NCBI GenBank assembly: GCA_040756715.1
Contig: JBFLYE010000019.1
Span: 1 to 15,371, forward strand
Source: JBFLYE01 sp040756715 [NCBI: bacterium]
Lineage (GTDB): Bacteria > UBA9089 > UBA9088
Direction of reading: 5' to 3'
Length of the DNA stretch: 15,371 bases
Positions within the stretch are counted from its first letter, which is position 1; the number at the start of each line of letters is the position of its first letter. The translations under genes and the position numbers were made by a program. Shown one piece after another: positions 6,806 to 15,078 of the stretch. The notes under the pieces were generated by a model. That model ran no database searches and was not told where the DNA came from. It worked only from the letters and a program-made list of their open reading frames with translations.

Positions 6806-8515
6806 ATGACAAAACAGAAATTTAGCATTCAAGCAAAGATTTTGTTCTTGATGCTTGCCTTAATTATCCTTTCTACCTCTATCCTTATCTGGTTTCTCAT
6901 CAAGGAGGAAAGGGATTTTCTTCTTGCACGAGGAATAGCTCCTCTTGAGATAGAAATATTTGTAACAAGAATAAGGGAAAAGCTTATATTTGTCTTTTCC
7001 CTTTTTGTCCTTTTCTCCCTTTTTGTCCTTTTTGTTTTCATAAAGAAAATCCTCTCGTCCCTTCTTAATCTCTCACAAGCAACAAGGACTATTGTCTCAG
7101 GTGATCTTGATTATCCTGTAAGTGTAGAAACAAAGGATGAAATAGGAGAGATTGCAAAAGATTTTAAGGTTTTGGAAAAAAGCCTTAAGGCAACAATAAG
7201 GGATTTAAGAAAAAGAAATAAGGAGATGGAGGTTCTTTTAAAAGCTTCTACAAATATGGCATCTAAGCTTTCCTCTCAGGAGATATTAAAGTTGGTGATG
7301 GAATATATCATTTCCCTTCTTGATTATGATTATGTCTTTATAAGTCGGCTTTCAGAGGATAAAAAAGAAGCATTAGACCATATCTTTTCAGGGGAGAAAG
7401 AGATAAGACACACAATAGAAGATATACTTGAAGTGCCCATTTCAAGCATAAGGTCACCAATTGCAGAGCTTCCATTTATAAATGAGCTACTTACTGGAAA
7501 AATTGTGGTTAGAAAAAACCTTGAAGAGTTTATGGGAAAGGTAATCTCTAAAGCTTGCTGTGATGCCATCCAGGTTCTAATAGGAGCAAAGAACTTTATA
7601 GGGGTTCCCTTATTAATTAAAGAGAATATAGCCTATTTTGTTTTAATCTGCTCATCTAAAGAGGAGATAACGAAACAAGACGAGGCTTTTCTTTCTATTT
7701 TTGTCCATTATGCAGGTCTTGCCCTAGAAAATGCAAAATTCTATGAGGAAAAGAAAAGATTTGCAGAAGAACTTGAAAAAACATTAGAGCAAAAAACAAA
7801 AGAGCTTGAGGGTATGCATAAAAAGCTTGCCCATCAAGAGAAAATGGTAGCCCTGGGAACAATGGCATCAAGAATTGGCCATGAGCTAAAAAATCCTTTG
7901 GCTATTATAAAGAGCAATGTCTATTTTTTAAAGAAAAGGCTTCCTGAGGAGTTTATAAAATACTTGGAGATGATTGGAAGGGCAGAGGAAAGGGCAAATA
8001 TTGTGGTGGAGGAAACAATGGGGTTTGTAAAGGGGGTTTTCTTAAGAAGTAATTTGGTAAATATCAACCGTATTATTGAAGAGGCATTAAGAAGCCTTTC
8101 TAATGAATTAACAAAGGTTGATGTTCTTAAGGAGCTATCAGCTGATATTCCATCTATTCCATTAGATTCTCATTGGATACATAATCTCTTTGCCAATATT
8201 ATAGTAAATGCAGTTCAAGCTATGGAAGGAGAGGGTGTTTTCCACCCAAATTTAGAAAAGATTGGAAGGATAAAAATAAAATCACAGGTTTTAGATAATA
8301 ATATTGAGGTTTCTATATCCGATAGCGGACCTGGTGTTCCCCAAGAAATAAGAAATAAGATATTTGAGCCATTCTTTGGAACAAAGATAAGGGGAACAGG
8401 CTTAGGTCTTGCTATATCCAAAGAGATTGTAGAGAAACATAATGGCACAATTTCGGTTTCCGAGAGCGAAGATAAAGGAGCTTGTTTTACTGTTAGAATT
8501 CCTATAGAAGCGTGA
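6806..8515 (+). CDS. Membrane histidine kinase, HAMP-GAF-HisKA-HATPase
   Basis: This 569-residue sensor kinase has a first membrane segment at about 11-32, a short outer loop and a second segment at about 59-79. A HAMP linker covers about 80-132 and a GAF-type sensor domain about 145-310. A coiled coil follows, then the phosphoacceptor box RIGHELKNPL with His359. ATP-binding motifs are the N box NIIVNAVQA (464-472), DSGPG (506-510), FEPFFGTK (520-527) and GTGLGLA (530-536), all intact. The outer loop is only about 25 residues, so sensing may be internal, through GAF or the membrane. No response regulator lies in the window. The gene overlaps the acylphosphatase start by four bases. Codons near 7000-7035 contain a tandem DNA repeat that encodes FVLFSLFVLF in the second membrane segment. 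The signal is unknown. Confidence 0.93.
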   Translation: MTKQKFSIQAKILFLMLALIILSTSILIWFLIKEERDFLLARGIAPLEIEIFVTRIREKLIFVFSLFVLFSLFVLFVFIKKILSSLLNLSQATRTIVSGDLDYPVSVETKDEIGEIAKDFKVLEKSLKATIRDLRKRNKEMEVLLKASTNMASKLSSQEILKLVMEYIISLLDYDYVFISRLSEDKKEALDHIFSGEKEIRHTIEDILEVPISSIRSPIAELPFINELLTGKIVVRKNLEEFMGKVISKACCDAIQVLIGAKNFIGVPLLIKENIAYFVLICSSKEEITKQDEAFLSIFVHYAGLALENAKFYEEKKRFAEELEKTLEQKTKELEGMHKKLAHQEKMVALGTMASRIGHELKNPLAIIKSNVYFLKKRLPEEFIKYLEMIGRAEERANIVVEETMGFVKGVFLRSNLVNINRIIEEALRSLSNELTKVDVLKELSADIPSIPLDSHWIHNLFANIIVNAVQAMEGEGVFHPNLEKIGRIKIKSQVLDNNIEVSISDSGPGVPQEIRNKIFEPFFGTKIRGTGLGLAISKEIVEKHNGTISVSESEDKGACFTVRIPIEA

Positions 8516-8787
8516 AAGTGTCTTGTCATCTCCTTATTTCAGGCTCTGTCCAGGGTGTATTCTTTCGGGCAAATACAAGGGATATTGCAAATTCCCTTTT
8601 TCTTTCTGGATGGGTAAAAAATCTTTCTGATGGAAGGGTTGAGGTTTGGGCAGAGGGAGAAAAGGAGGATATTGAAAGACTTATAGAATGGTGCAAAAAA
8701 GGACCAAGGGGTGCTTTTGTTTCTAGTGTTGAAATAGAATATGGAGATTTTACCGGTGAATTTAAGGGGTTTTCTATACGCTATTAG
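8512..8787 (+). CDS. acyP: Acylphosphatase
   Basis: This 91-residue protein is a full-length acylphosphatase, a small alpha/beta enzyme that hydrolyses acyl-phosphates to a carboxylate and phosphate. The signature GSVQGVFFRANT holds the phosphate-binding loop with catalytic Arg19, and GWVKNLSDGRVEV holds the catalytic Asn37. GTG at 8512 is used; it overlaps the kinase TGA (GTGA), so translation is probably coupled. Its stop TAG (8785-8787) overlaps the ftsX stop from the other strand, leaving no room for a terminator between the converging genes. Whether it acts on the kinase pathway, for example on acyl-phosphate donors, is only an idea from the coupling. Confidence 0.93.
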   Translation: MKVSCHLLISGSVQGVFFRANTRDIANSLFLSGWVKNLSDGRVEVWAEGEKEDIERLIEWCKKGPRGAFVSSVEIEYGDFTGEFKGFSIRY

Positions 8788-9572
8788 AGAAAAAAGAGGG
8801 TAGGGATTTTTGTAATAAATCCAAGAAGGATTCCTATCCCCGCAAGGCTTAATATAATATCAAAGGAGAAGAAAGATATTTCAAAGGAAGGAGAAATCCC
8901 TTTATGGACAAAAAGTGTCCATCCTATAAAAAGAAAAACAAAGGCAATTAGAGAGCTAAAAAGCCCATCAATCATAGAAGATATAAGGGAAGAAAGAACA
9001 AGAGACCATTTTGTTCTTCCAGAAAGGTATAAAATTTCCCTCTCCTCTTTATAGAGCTTTGCATCCATTAAGGAAAGAAGGATGAGAATAATAATTATAA
9101 AGGAAGAACAAATTCCACAAATCCAAAGGAAGGCTTTTAAAAACCCATGTTTTATCTTTGACAAAAACTTAAGGGCTTCTTTTGAATAGCTTATCTTCTC
9201 AATATCTTTCATAGAGGAAAGGAAAGAGATAAACTTGTCAAAATCATTTTCTTCTATCTTTCCAAAGAGCCTTATCTTGAATGAAGAACAAAGGGGATTT
9301 TTATCCAGAATATTGACTACCTCAGCGGGAACAAGCCCTTTTAATGCATCTTCCTTTGATTGGTATCTAATCTCAATTCCTTTCCTTTCCTGGTTTATCC
9401 TTTTCATAAGAGCCTCAAGGGAGGAAAAGGGAATCCCCTCTTTTAAATAAGCGGTTATTTCTATCTTGTGGTAAAGAAAGCTTATAAAAGGAGAAATATT
9501 AAATAAACAAAGGAGTAAGAAGAAAAGAAAAAGGAACAATATGCTTTGGATCAAAATGTGGCACAATCTCAT
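8784..9572 (-). CDS. ftsX: FtsX-like membrane protein
   Basis: This 262-residue protein has the FtsX layout: one membrane helix at about 8-28, an outer domain at about 35-140, then three helices at about 148-168, 192-220 and 236-257. REEREILYLSGRTKW (about 175-189) corresponds to the family's EI-x-x-L-x-G-A-T stretch after helix 2. FtsX normally pairs with the ATPase FtsE to control cell-wall hydrolases at division. No FtsE gene is adjacent; the upstream partner is flhG. The protein lacks the N-terminal cytoplasmic segment of typical FtsX (about 290-300 residues). The start ATG at 9570-9572 follows flhG by 21 bases without an evident ribosome-binding site. It is the last gene of the flhB operon. 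Confidence 0.82.
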   Translation of the reverse strand: MRLCHILIQSILFLFLFFLLLCLFNISPFISFLYHKIEITAYLKEGIPFSSLEALMKRINQERKGIEIRYQSKEDALKGLVPAEVVNILDKNPLCSSFKIRLFGKIEENDFDKFISFLSSMKDIEKISYSKEALKFLSKIKHGFLKAFLWICGICSSFIIIILILLSLMDAKLYKEEREILYLSGRTKWSLVLSSLISSMIDGLFSSLIAFVFLFIGWTLFVHKGISPSFEISFFSFDIILSLAGIGILLGFITKIPTLFFL

Positions 9573-9593
9573 TTGTAAAACGCATCAAGCAAA

Positions 9594-10472
9594 TTAGCCT
9601 TCCTCCTTGGCAAACTCCATATGCTCTGTTTTAAAGAGCCTTTTTAGGAAACTACTTATTCCTCCATTTTCAGGAAAGGGGATATTTGCCATTGCATTCC
9701 TTATGTTGTAAATACATTGGGTTGCCTTTGCCTTTGGATGGGTAAGAAAGAATGGAGATTGCTCCCTCACAGATTCCTCAACCGCCCTGTCATCAAGGAG
9801 AACACCGATTTTTTTAACCTGCATTCCCAAAAACTGACCTGCTATCTCCATTATCCTATTGGCTACCCTCTCTCCCTCCTCCAGTGTCTTTGCCCGATTG
9901 ACAATAAGCCTTATATCTAAGTCCTTTGTCCTGAAGGATACAGCCTTTATTATTCCATATGCATCTGCAATGGCAGTTGGTTCTGGTGTTGTAACAAGCA
10001 AGACCTTGTCTGCGGCAAGAACAAATGAAAGCACCCTTCCAGAAAGACCGGCTGAGGTATCAATAAAAATAAGGTCAGCGATACTAGACATGCCTGACAA
10101 TTGCTCAATTAACTCATCCCTTTTCTTGGGAGAAAGGTTCGCCAGGGTTGATATACCAATTGCCCCGGTTACTATCTTTATTCCACAAGGACCTTCTGCT
10201 ACAACCTCCTCAATTTTCTTCTCTCCTTTGATAACATGGAAAAGGTTATACCTTGGCGGTGGAACAACACCTGCTACAATATTTACATTGGAAAGCCCAA
10301 GGTCTGCGTCAATCACAAGAACCCTTCTTCCTGCCAGGGCAAATGATATTCCAAGATTAACCGAGATATTTGTCTTTCCCACACCGCCCTTTCCAGAGGT
10401 TACTGTTACTATCTCAACCGAATCCCTCTTTCTTTCCTTTACTAGCTCTCTTAATCTCTCCGCTTGATCCAT
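9594..10472 (-). CDS. flhG: FlhG, MinD-like ATPase controlling flagellar number
   Basis: This 292-residue protein is a MinD/ParA-type ATPase. It starts MDQAERLRELV, the D-Q-A-x-x-L-R motif by which FlhG stimulates the FlhF GTPase. The deviant Walker A is SGKGGVGKTN (26-35) with the signature Lys28. The switch I segment is DADLGLSNVNI (55-65), and Walker B/switch II lies in LIFIDTSAGLS near 133-144. The C-terminus SSFLKRLFK resembles the membrane-targeting amphipathic helix of MinD. It lies directly downstream of flhF, the usual order, so the two are co-expressed. The 24-base spacer is pure word repeat with no visible ribosome-binding site. All key residues look intact. Confidence 0.94.
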   Translation of the reverse strand: MDQAERLRELVKERKRDSVEIVTVTSGKGGVGKTNISVNLGISFALAGRRVLVIDADLGLSNVNIVAGVVPPPRYNLFHVIKGEKKIEEVVAEGPCGIKIVTGAIGISTLANLSPKKRDELIEQLSGMSSIADLIFIDTSAGLSGRVLSFVLAADKVLLVTTPEPTAIADAYGIIKAVSFRTKDLDIRLIVNRAKTLEEGERVANRIMEIAGQFLGMQVKKIGVLLDDRAVEESVREQSPFFLTHPKAKATQCIYNIRNAMANIPFPENGGISSFLKRLFKTEHMEFAKEEG

Positions 10473-10499
10473 TTTAAAAAATCTTAAATCTTAAATTCA
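10473..10499 (-). repeat. Word-repeat spacer between flhF and flhG
   Basis: On the coding strand the flhF stop is followed at once by ATTTAAGATTTAAGATTTTTT. The unit ATTTAAG is repeated beginning at the stop codon, and the spacer then ends at the flhG ATG. Confidence 0.7.
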
Positions 10500-11690
10500 T
10501 ATTGTTCCAAAGACCATTTTTGCAAGCTTTGTTGGATTTGCCTGCTCTATATCCTCAGGAACATTTTGTCCTGTGGTAATGTATATAATGGGCTGTTCTA
10601 TTTTAGAGCTCAATGAGAGAATTCCTCCAAAACAAACAGCCTCGTCTGTTTTTGTAAATATTACCTTATGGAATGATACCCTTTTAAAATTATCAGCAAT
10701 ATCAAGAAGCTCCTTATATTTTGTGGTTGAGGAAAGGATAAGGCAATTCTCTAAGTTATAGCCTGCTTGGGAGATAAATGCCTTAAGCTCTGCCATCTGA
10801 ATAGAATTTCTTTGACTTCTCCCTGCTGTATCAATAAGGATGAGGTCAGAGGAAGAATGGGTTTCTATTGCCTTCTTAAATTCTGATGGAAAATAAACAA
10901 CCTCAAGGGGAATACCCAATATGTCTGTATATGTCTTAAGTTGTTCAGCGGCTGCAATCCTATATGTATCAACGGTTATAACCGATACCTTCTTATGCTT
11001 TTCAAAGGCAAAGTCTGCGGCTATTTTTGCCAGGGTGGTTGTTTTTCCAACCCCGGTTGGACCAATCAATGTGATAATCTTTGGATTGCCATTATCAAGG
11101 CTTAGCTCTTCTGTTTTAATTATGCCTGCTATATATTTTAGAACCCTTGATTCAACAAATGCCTCATCTTCCAGTATATTTGGTGGTGCCTCAGCTACTA
11201 TCTGTTTAATTATTTTCTCGGCAACCTCCTTTTCAACATCATTGTTAATGAGCCTCATATATGCTTCCTGTGACTTTCCTGGAAATTTTATAATGCTTCT
11301 TTCCTCCATAATGGTGGTCATTTTCTGTTTTATCTCGGAAAGCTCCTTTTGAATCATTCCTATTATATCTGGCTGAATTTGGGGCTGTGGCTGGATATTC
11401 GGGTTTCGGGGTTCGGGAATGGGAATTTGGGGTTGATCACTTTCAACCTGTGGCTGGTAAGGAGGAGTTTGTGGCTGTAATGGTTGAACTTGGGGTTTTT
11501 CTGGCTTCGGTTTTGATGTAAAGGGAAGGGCTGCGGTTACTTCAATCATCTTCTTTCCAAAGATTCCAAATATGCCGCCCTTTCTAACATTTCTGTGGCT
11601 TACCAGAAGGGCATCCTTGCCCAGGTCAAGGGCCATTTGCAATAAAGCCCTCTGTAGGGTGGGAGCCACATATGTCTTATATTTCATCAT
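10497..11690 (-). CDS. flhF: FlhF, SRP-type GTPase for flagellar placement
   Basis: This 397-residue protein has the three FlhF parts. The basic N-terminal domain is at 1-55, including SHRNVRKGGIFGIFGKKMIEV. A proline/glutamine-rich linker spans about 58-108. The N and G domains follow from about 110. GTPase motifs are G1 GPTGVGKTTT (210-219), the insertion-box motif DTYRIAAAEQL (241-251), G3 DTAGR (287-291), G4 TKTD (346-349) and the final ITTGQ (371-375). FlhF dimerises on GTP, recruits early flagellar parts to the right place, and is switched off by FlhG, encoded next. The start is one of two adjacent ATGs (11685-11690) with AAAGGTAAG just before. The linker DNA carries CCCGAACCCCGAAACCCGAA words like those of non-coding repeats. 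Confidence 0.94.
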   Translation of the reverse strand: MMKYKTYVAPTLQRALLQMALDLGKDALLVSHRNVRKGGIFGIFGKKMIEVTAALPFTSKPKPEKPQVQPLQPQTPPYQPQVESDQPQIPIPEPRNPNIQPQPQIQPDIIGMIQKELSEIKQKMTTIMEERSIIKFPGKSQEAYMRLINNDVEKEVAEKIIKQIVAEAPPNILEDEAFVESRVLKYIAGIIKTEELSLDNGNPKIITLIGPTGVGKTTTLAKIAADFAFEKHKKVSVITVDTYRIAAAEQLKTYTDILGIPLEVVYFPSEFKKAIETHSSSDLILIDTAGRSQRNSIQMAELKAFISQAGYNLENCLILSSTTKYKELLDIADNFKRVSFHKVIFTKTDEAVCFGGILSLSSKIEQPIIYITTGQNVPEDIEQANPTKLAKMVFGTI

Positions 11691-11800
11691 CTTACCTTTA
11701 TTTTACCATTTAAAATTACAATTTGCAATTTGTATATGTTTATTTTTTTATTTTTCCCTTATAATAAAATCCTAAATCTTAAATTTCTAAATCCTAAATC
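11691..11800 (-). repeat. Word-repeat spacer between flhA and flhF
   Basis: From the flhA TGA the coding strand reads GATTTAGGATTTAG, then GATTTAGGATTTT, then further on CAAATTGCAAATTG. Two different word families are thus stacked in about 100 bases. Near the flhF end, TTGCAA, 17 bases and TAAAAT could act as an internal promoter; this is weak evidence. Confidence 0.65.
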
Positions 11801-13853
11801 ATATACTCACCATCCCAATTGAGGTAACCTTAACCCCAACCTCTATCTCATCATAAGAAAGCACAGAAATAAATGGAATATATGGTGCTATAATATTCCT
11901 AAAGCATCTTCTTATCCTTGACGATGTAAGGAGGACAGGCTGATATGCACCCTCTTTACCTATTGCCTCTTGAATGGATTTTAATAGAGCATTTGTCTCT
12001 TGTGGTGAAAGATTAGCCTTCTCTCCATCCTCTGTTTTTATAATGGATGCAGCTATTCTCTCCTCAAGTTTTGGCTCAATTGTAATCACCAAAAGCCTTC
12101 CATCTGGTGTCTGGTGCTGATGGGTTATCTGCCTTGAAAGAGCTTGCCTTGTCTTCTCTGTAAGAAAGCCGATATCCTTTGTCTTACCTGCCCAATCAGC
12201 CAATGTCTCAAGGATGGTTACCATATCCCTTATTCCTACCCTCTCAGAAAGGAGGCTATGCAAAACCTTTTGAAGCTCACCAAGGCTTAATGGCTCTGGA
12301 ATAAGCTCATCTACCAGGCTTGGGTATTTCTCCTTTACATTATCCACCAGGCTCTTTACCTCCTGCCTTCCAAGCAGGGTTGTGGAATGCCTTCTTATCA
12401 TCTCAGTTAAATGTGTAGCCATAACCGAGGCAGGGTCAACAATGGTAAAACCCTGCTCTTCAGCAAGCTCTTTATTTTCTCCCTTTATCCATTTGCAGGG
12501 CATACCAAAGGTTGGCTCAAATCCTTCCTCTCCTTCTATTTTACTCATATCCCTATCTCCCATAATAAGGAAGTGTTCTGGCTTAAGAGAGCCCCTTCCT
12601 ACCTCTGTTCCCCTTATTTTAATAATGTATTCATTCTTTGGAATTTGGATATTATCCCTAATCCTTATAGGAGGAACAACAATTCCAAGCTCCAATGCAG
12701 CCTGCCTCCTGATCATGGTTATCCTATCCAGAAAATCGCCTCCCGCTTCAGGGTCAACAAAGGGAATTAAGCTATAGCCTATCTCAAGCTCCATTGGATC
12801 AACCAAAAGAAGCGATGTAACCGCCTCTGGCTTTTTCACCTTCTCAAGCTCTTGCTTTTTCTTTTGCAATTCCTCCTCCTTTTTCTTTTTTACCTCCTTT
12901 CTTGTCATTATATACCCTAATAAGGCACAAAAGCAAGCAAGGGTAAGGAGAGGAATCCTTGGAAGGGGTGTAAAGGAGAGAAGGAATAATGCACCCCCGG
13001 TAATCCACAAAGCCTGCCTCTGGGATGTAATCTGCCTTATTACATCAGAGCCAAGTGAGAATTCAGATGATGTTCTTGAGACAAGGATGCCTGTAGCGGT
13101 TGAGATAAGAAATGCAGGGATTTGGGCAGAAAGCCCACAGCCAATGGTATATGTGGTATATGCTTTAACCGCATCACCTAAAGGCTCATGCCTTACAATA
13201 ACGCCAATTATCAACCCGCCGATGATGTTTATTATTATAATTACAATAGCGGCGATAACATCGCCCTGGACAAATTTTGCCGCACCATCCATCGCACCAT
13301 AGAAATCTGCCTCCTTTCTTATCTCCTGCCTCCTCTTTATTGCCTCATCCTCTGTAATGTATCCTGCATTTAAGTCTGCATCTATTGCCATCTGCTTTCC
13401 TGGCATAGAATCCAGGGTGAACCTTGCGGCAACCTCAGAAACCCTGGTTGTTCCTCTTACAATAACAAGGAGCTGGACTACGGTAAGGATAGCAAATATA
13501 ATTATCCCAACAATGTAGTTTCCTCCCACCACGAATGAGCCAAATGCCTTTACTATGCCTATATCCCCACCTTGACCTAAAAGGATAAGCCTTGATGTTG
13601 AGACCTCAAGGGCAAGCCGATATATGGTTGCCATAAGAAGGAGGGATGGAAATACAGAAAAGTCTATTGCCTTTGCGATATACATTACCGTCAAGATAAC
13701 CATTATGGAAAGCATAATGTTTCCTGCAATTAGAATATCAATAAGCAATGGTGGAAGGGGGATAACCATCATCGCAATGATGCAAAGGATAAATACAGCA
13801 ACCAGCAAATCCATCCTCTGTGTCCAGTTGGTTTGACCTCCTATTTTTTCCAT
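11799..13853 (-). CDS. flhA: FlhA, flagellar type III export gate protein
   Basis: This 684-residue protein has normal FlhA length. About eight membrane helices fill residues 15-320. They are interrupted by the conserved cytoplasmic loop RVSEVAARFTLDSMPGKQMA and the continuing IDADLNAG (137-164), the family signature, which couples proton flow to export. A lysine-rich linker (about 318-342) leads to the cytoplasmic domain (about 345-684), which forms a nonameric ring and receives chaperone-substrate complexes. It follows flhB and precedes flhF, a standard order. No ribosome-binding site precedes the ATG at 13853. An AGGAGGT lies inside codons 4-6, but the next in-frame ATG (codon 14) is too far away, so the first ATG is kept. 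It appears intact. Confidence 0.96.
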   Translation of the reverse strand: MEKIGGQTNWTQRMDLLVAVFILCIIAMMVIPLPPLLIDILIAGNIMLSIMVILTVMYIAKAIDFSVFPSLLLMATIYRLALEVSTSRLILLGQGGDIGIVKAFGSFVVGGNYIVGIIIFAILTVVQLLVIVRGTTRVSEVAARFTLDSMPGKQMAIDADLNAGYITEDEAIKRRQEIRKEADFYGAMDGAAKFVQGDVIAAIVIIIINIIGGLIIGVIVRHEPLGDAVKAYTTYTIGCGLSAQIPAFLISTATGILVSRTSSEFSLGSDVIRQITSQRQALWITGGALFLLSFTPLPRIPLLTLACFCALLGYIMTRKEVKKKKEEELQKKKQELEKVKKPEAVTSLLLVDPMELEIGYSLIPFVDPEAGGDFLDRITMIRRQAALELGIVVPPIRIRDNIQIPKNEYIIKIRGTEVGRGSLKPEHFLIMGDRDMSKIEGEEGFEPTFGMPCKWIKGENKELAEEQGFTIVDPASVMATHLTEMIRRHSTTLLGRQEVKSLVDNVKEKYPSLVDELIPEPLSLGELQKVLHSLLSERVGIRDMVTILETLADWAGKTKDIGFLTEKTRQALSRQITHQHQTPDGRLLVITIEPKLEERIAASIIKTEDGEKANLSPQETNALLKSIQEAIGKEGAYQPVLLTSSRIRRCFRNIIAPYIPFISVLSYDEIEVGVKVTSIGMVSI

Positions 13854-13896
13854 CTAAAAAACTTAAAAAATCCGCAATTTGCAATCCGCAATTGCA
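13854..13896 (-). repeat. Word-repeat spacer between flhB and flhA
   Basis: Two bases after the flhB TGA the coding strand reads ATTGCGGATT, GCAA, ATTGCGGATT: a 10-bp direct repeat with a 4-base gap. The spacer is 43 bases long and ends at the flhA ATG. Confidence 0.7.
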
Positions 13897-14988
13897 TCAT
13901 TTCTTCTTCAGTTTCCAAACAAAGGCTAAGACCTCGGCTACTGCCTGGTAAAACTCTGCGCCCACCTCAGCTCCTATTTGAACAGCCCTATAAAGTGCCT
14001 CAGCCAATGGTTTATTCTCAACAATTGGGACATTATGTTCTTTTGCTATTGCTACAATCTTCTCTGCAATAAAGCTCTCACCTTTTGCAACAACCATTGG
14101 TGCGGACATAGAACTTGCATCATATCTAATGGCAATGGCAATATGGGTTGGGTTTGTTATTACCACATCAGCCTTCTTTACCTCCTCCATCATCCTCCTT
14201 GCTGCCATTTGCCTCTGACGCTCGCGAATTCTTGCCCTCACCAATGGGTCTCCCTCCATCTGTTTTATTTCATCCTTTAGCTCATACCTTGTCATTTTCA
14301 GCTGCCTTTTGTATTCATGCCTCTGATATAGGTAATCAAGAACAGCCATAATGGCAAGAAAGATTGCAGATTTTATCATAATCTCATAAGAGAGCCTGGT
14401 GATTAAGAAAAAGCTTGAGAATATCTCGCCTGACATAGTAAAAATTATCTCCTCATAATGGGAGCTTATTGTTTTCCAGGCAAAATATGAAATAACACAA
14501 ATCTTAAATATTGCCTTTGCATATTCAATGAGTGTCTTTGCAGAGGGAACAATCCTTTGCCATATCCTTCCAAGATTAATGCCTATCTTTGATAGATCAA
14601 AGGATAATGCTTGATAAGAAAAATAAAGCCCTGTTTGCAAAACTTCAGAAAAAATGGAGACAAAGAATGCACAAGCCATAATGGGAATTGTAATCTTTAA
14701 AAAGTCTACACCCATTCCAATAAAGAGCAAATAAAGCCTTTCTGGGTTAAGGTTGTCTGAATTTATTGTTGCAATTGAGGAATACAGAAATTGCAATAAT
14801 GATGAGAATATCCACAAGCCGATGAATAATAAAAGAATAGCTGTAGCAAGGGTTATAATGGTTGGAGAAAACTCGGCTGTCCTTGCAACCTGACCCCTCC
14901 TTCTTGCCCTTTCTAATCTTCGGTGTGTTGGCTCTTCTGTTCTGCCTTCATCCTCCGGGCTTGCAAATAGCTGAAGGTCTATATCCAT
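13897..14988 (-). CDS. flhB: FlhB, flagellar export switch protein
   Basis: This 363-residue protein has the FlhB layout. The N-terminus (DEGRTEEPTHRRLERARRRG, 13-32) is the family signature. Four membrane helices lie within about 43-220, and a cytoplasmic domain follows. That domain carries NPTH (279-282), the self-cleavage site between Asn and Pro by which FlhB switches export from rod/hook proteins to filament proteins. It is first in the operon, 28 bases downstream of a near-consensus -10. No strong ribosome-binding site precedes the ATG at 14988. All key residues are present. Confidence 0.96.
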   Translation of the reverse strand: MDIDLQLFASPEDEGRTEEPTHRRLERARRRGQVARTAEFSPTIITLATAILLLFIGLWIFSSLLQFLYSSIATINSDNLNPERLYLLFIGMGVDFLKITIPIMACAFFVSIFSEVLQTGLYFSYQALSFDLSKIGINLGRIWQRIVPSAKTLIEYAKAIFKICVISYFAWKTISSHYEEIIFTMSGEIFSSFFLITRLSYEIMIKSAIFLAIMAVLDYLYQRHEYKRQLKMTRYELKDEIKQMEGDPLVRARIRERQRQMAARRMMEEVKKADVVITNPTHIAIAIRYDASSMSAPMVVAKGESFIAEKIVAIAKEHNVPIVENKPLAEALYRAVQIGAEVGAEFYQAVAEVLAFVWKLKKK

Positions 14989-15016
14989 ATAATAATTTTA
15001 GCCTTTATATCCCCTA

Positions 15017-15044
15017 ATTTTATCATTTTATAAAGATTTGTCAA
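15017..15044 (-). promoter_or_regulatory. Sigma-70-type promoter of the flhB-flhA-flhF-flhG-ftsX operon
   Basis: On the minus strand a perfect TTGACA (15044-15039), a 16-base spacer and TAAAAT (15022-15017) precede flhB. The predicted start near 15010 gives a leader of about 20 bases. No flagellar sigma-28 or sigma-54 motif was seen here. Confidence 0.7.
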
Positions 15045-15078
15045 TAGTTTTTTTCAGAAACCTACCCATAAGTCTGTA

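Noticed and set aside
9559-9575. TGGCAC followed by TTTG as a sigma-54 promoter
   Set aside because: The spacing does not fit the TGGCAC-N5-TTGC pattern. It lies within the ftsX start codons on the wrong strand for any gene.
9859-10467. A 202-codon rightward open frame antisense to flhG
   Set aside because: flhG has all its ATPase motifs in the other frame; this is a shadow without domain features.
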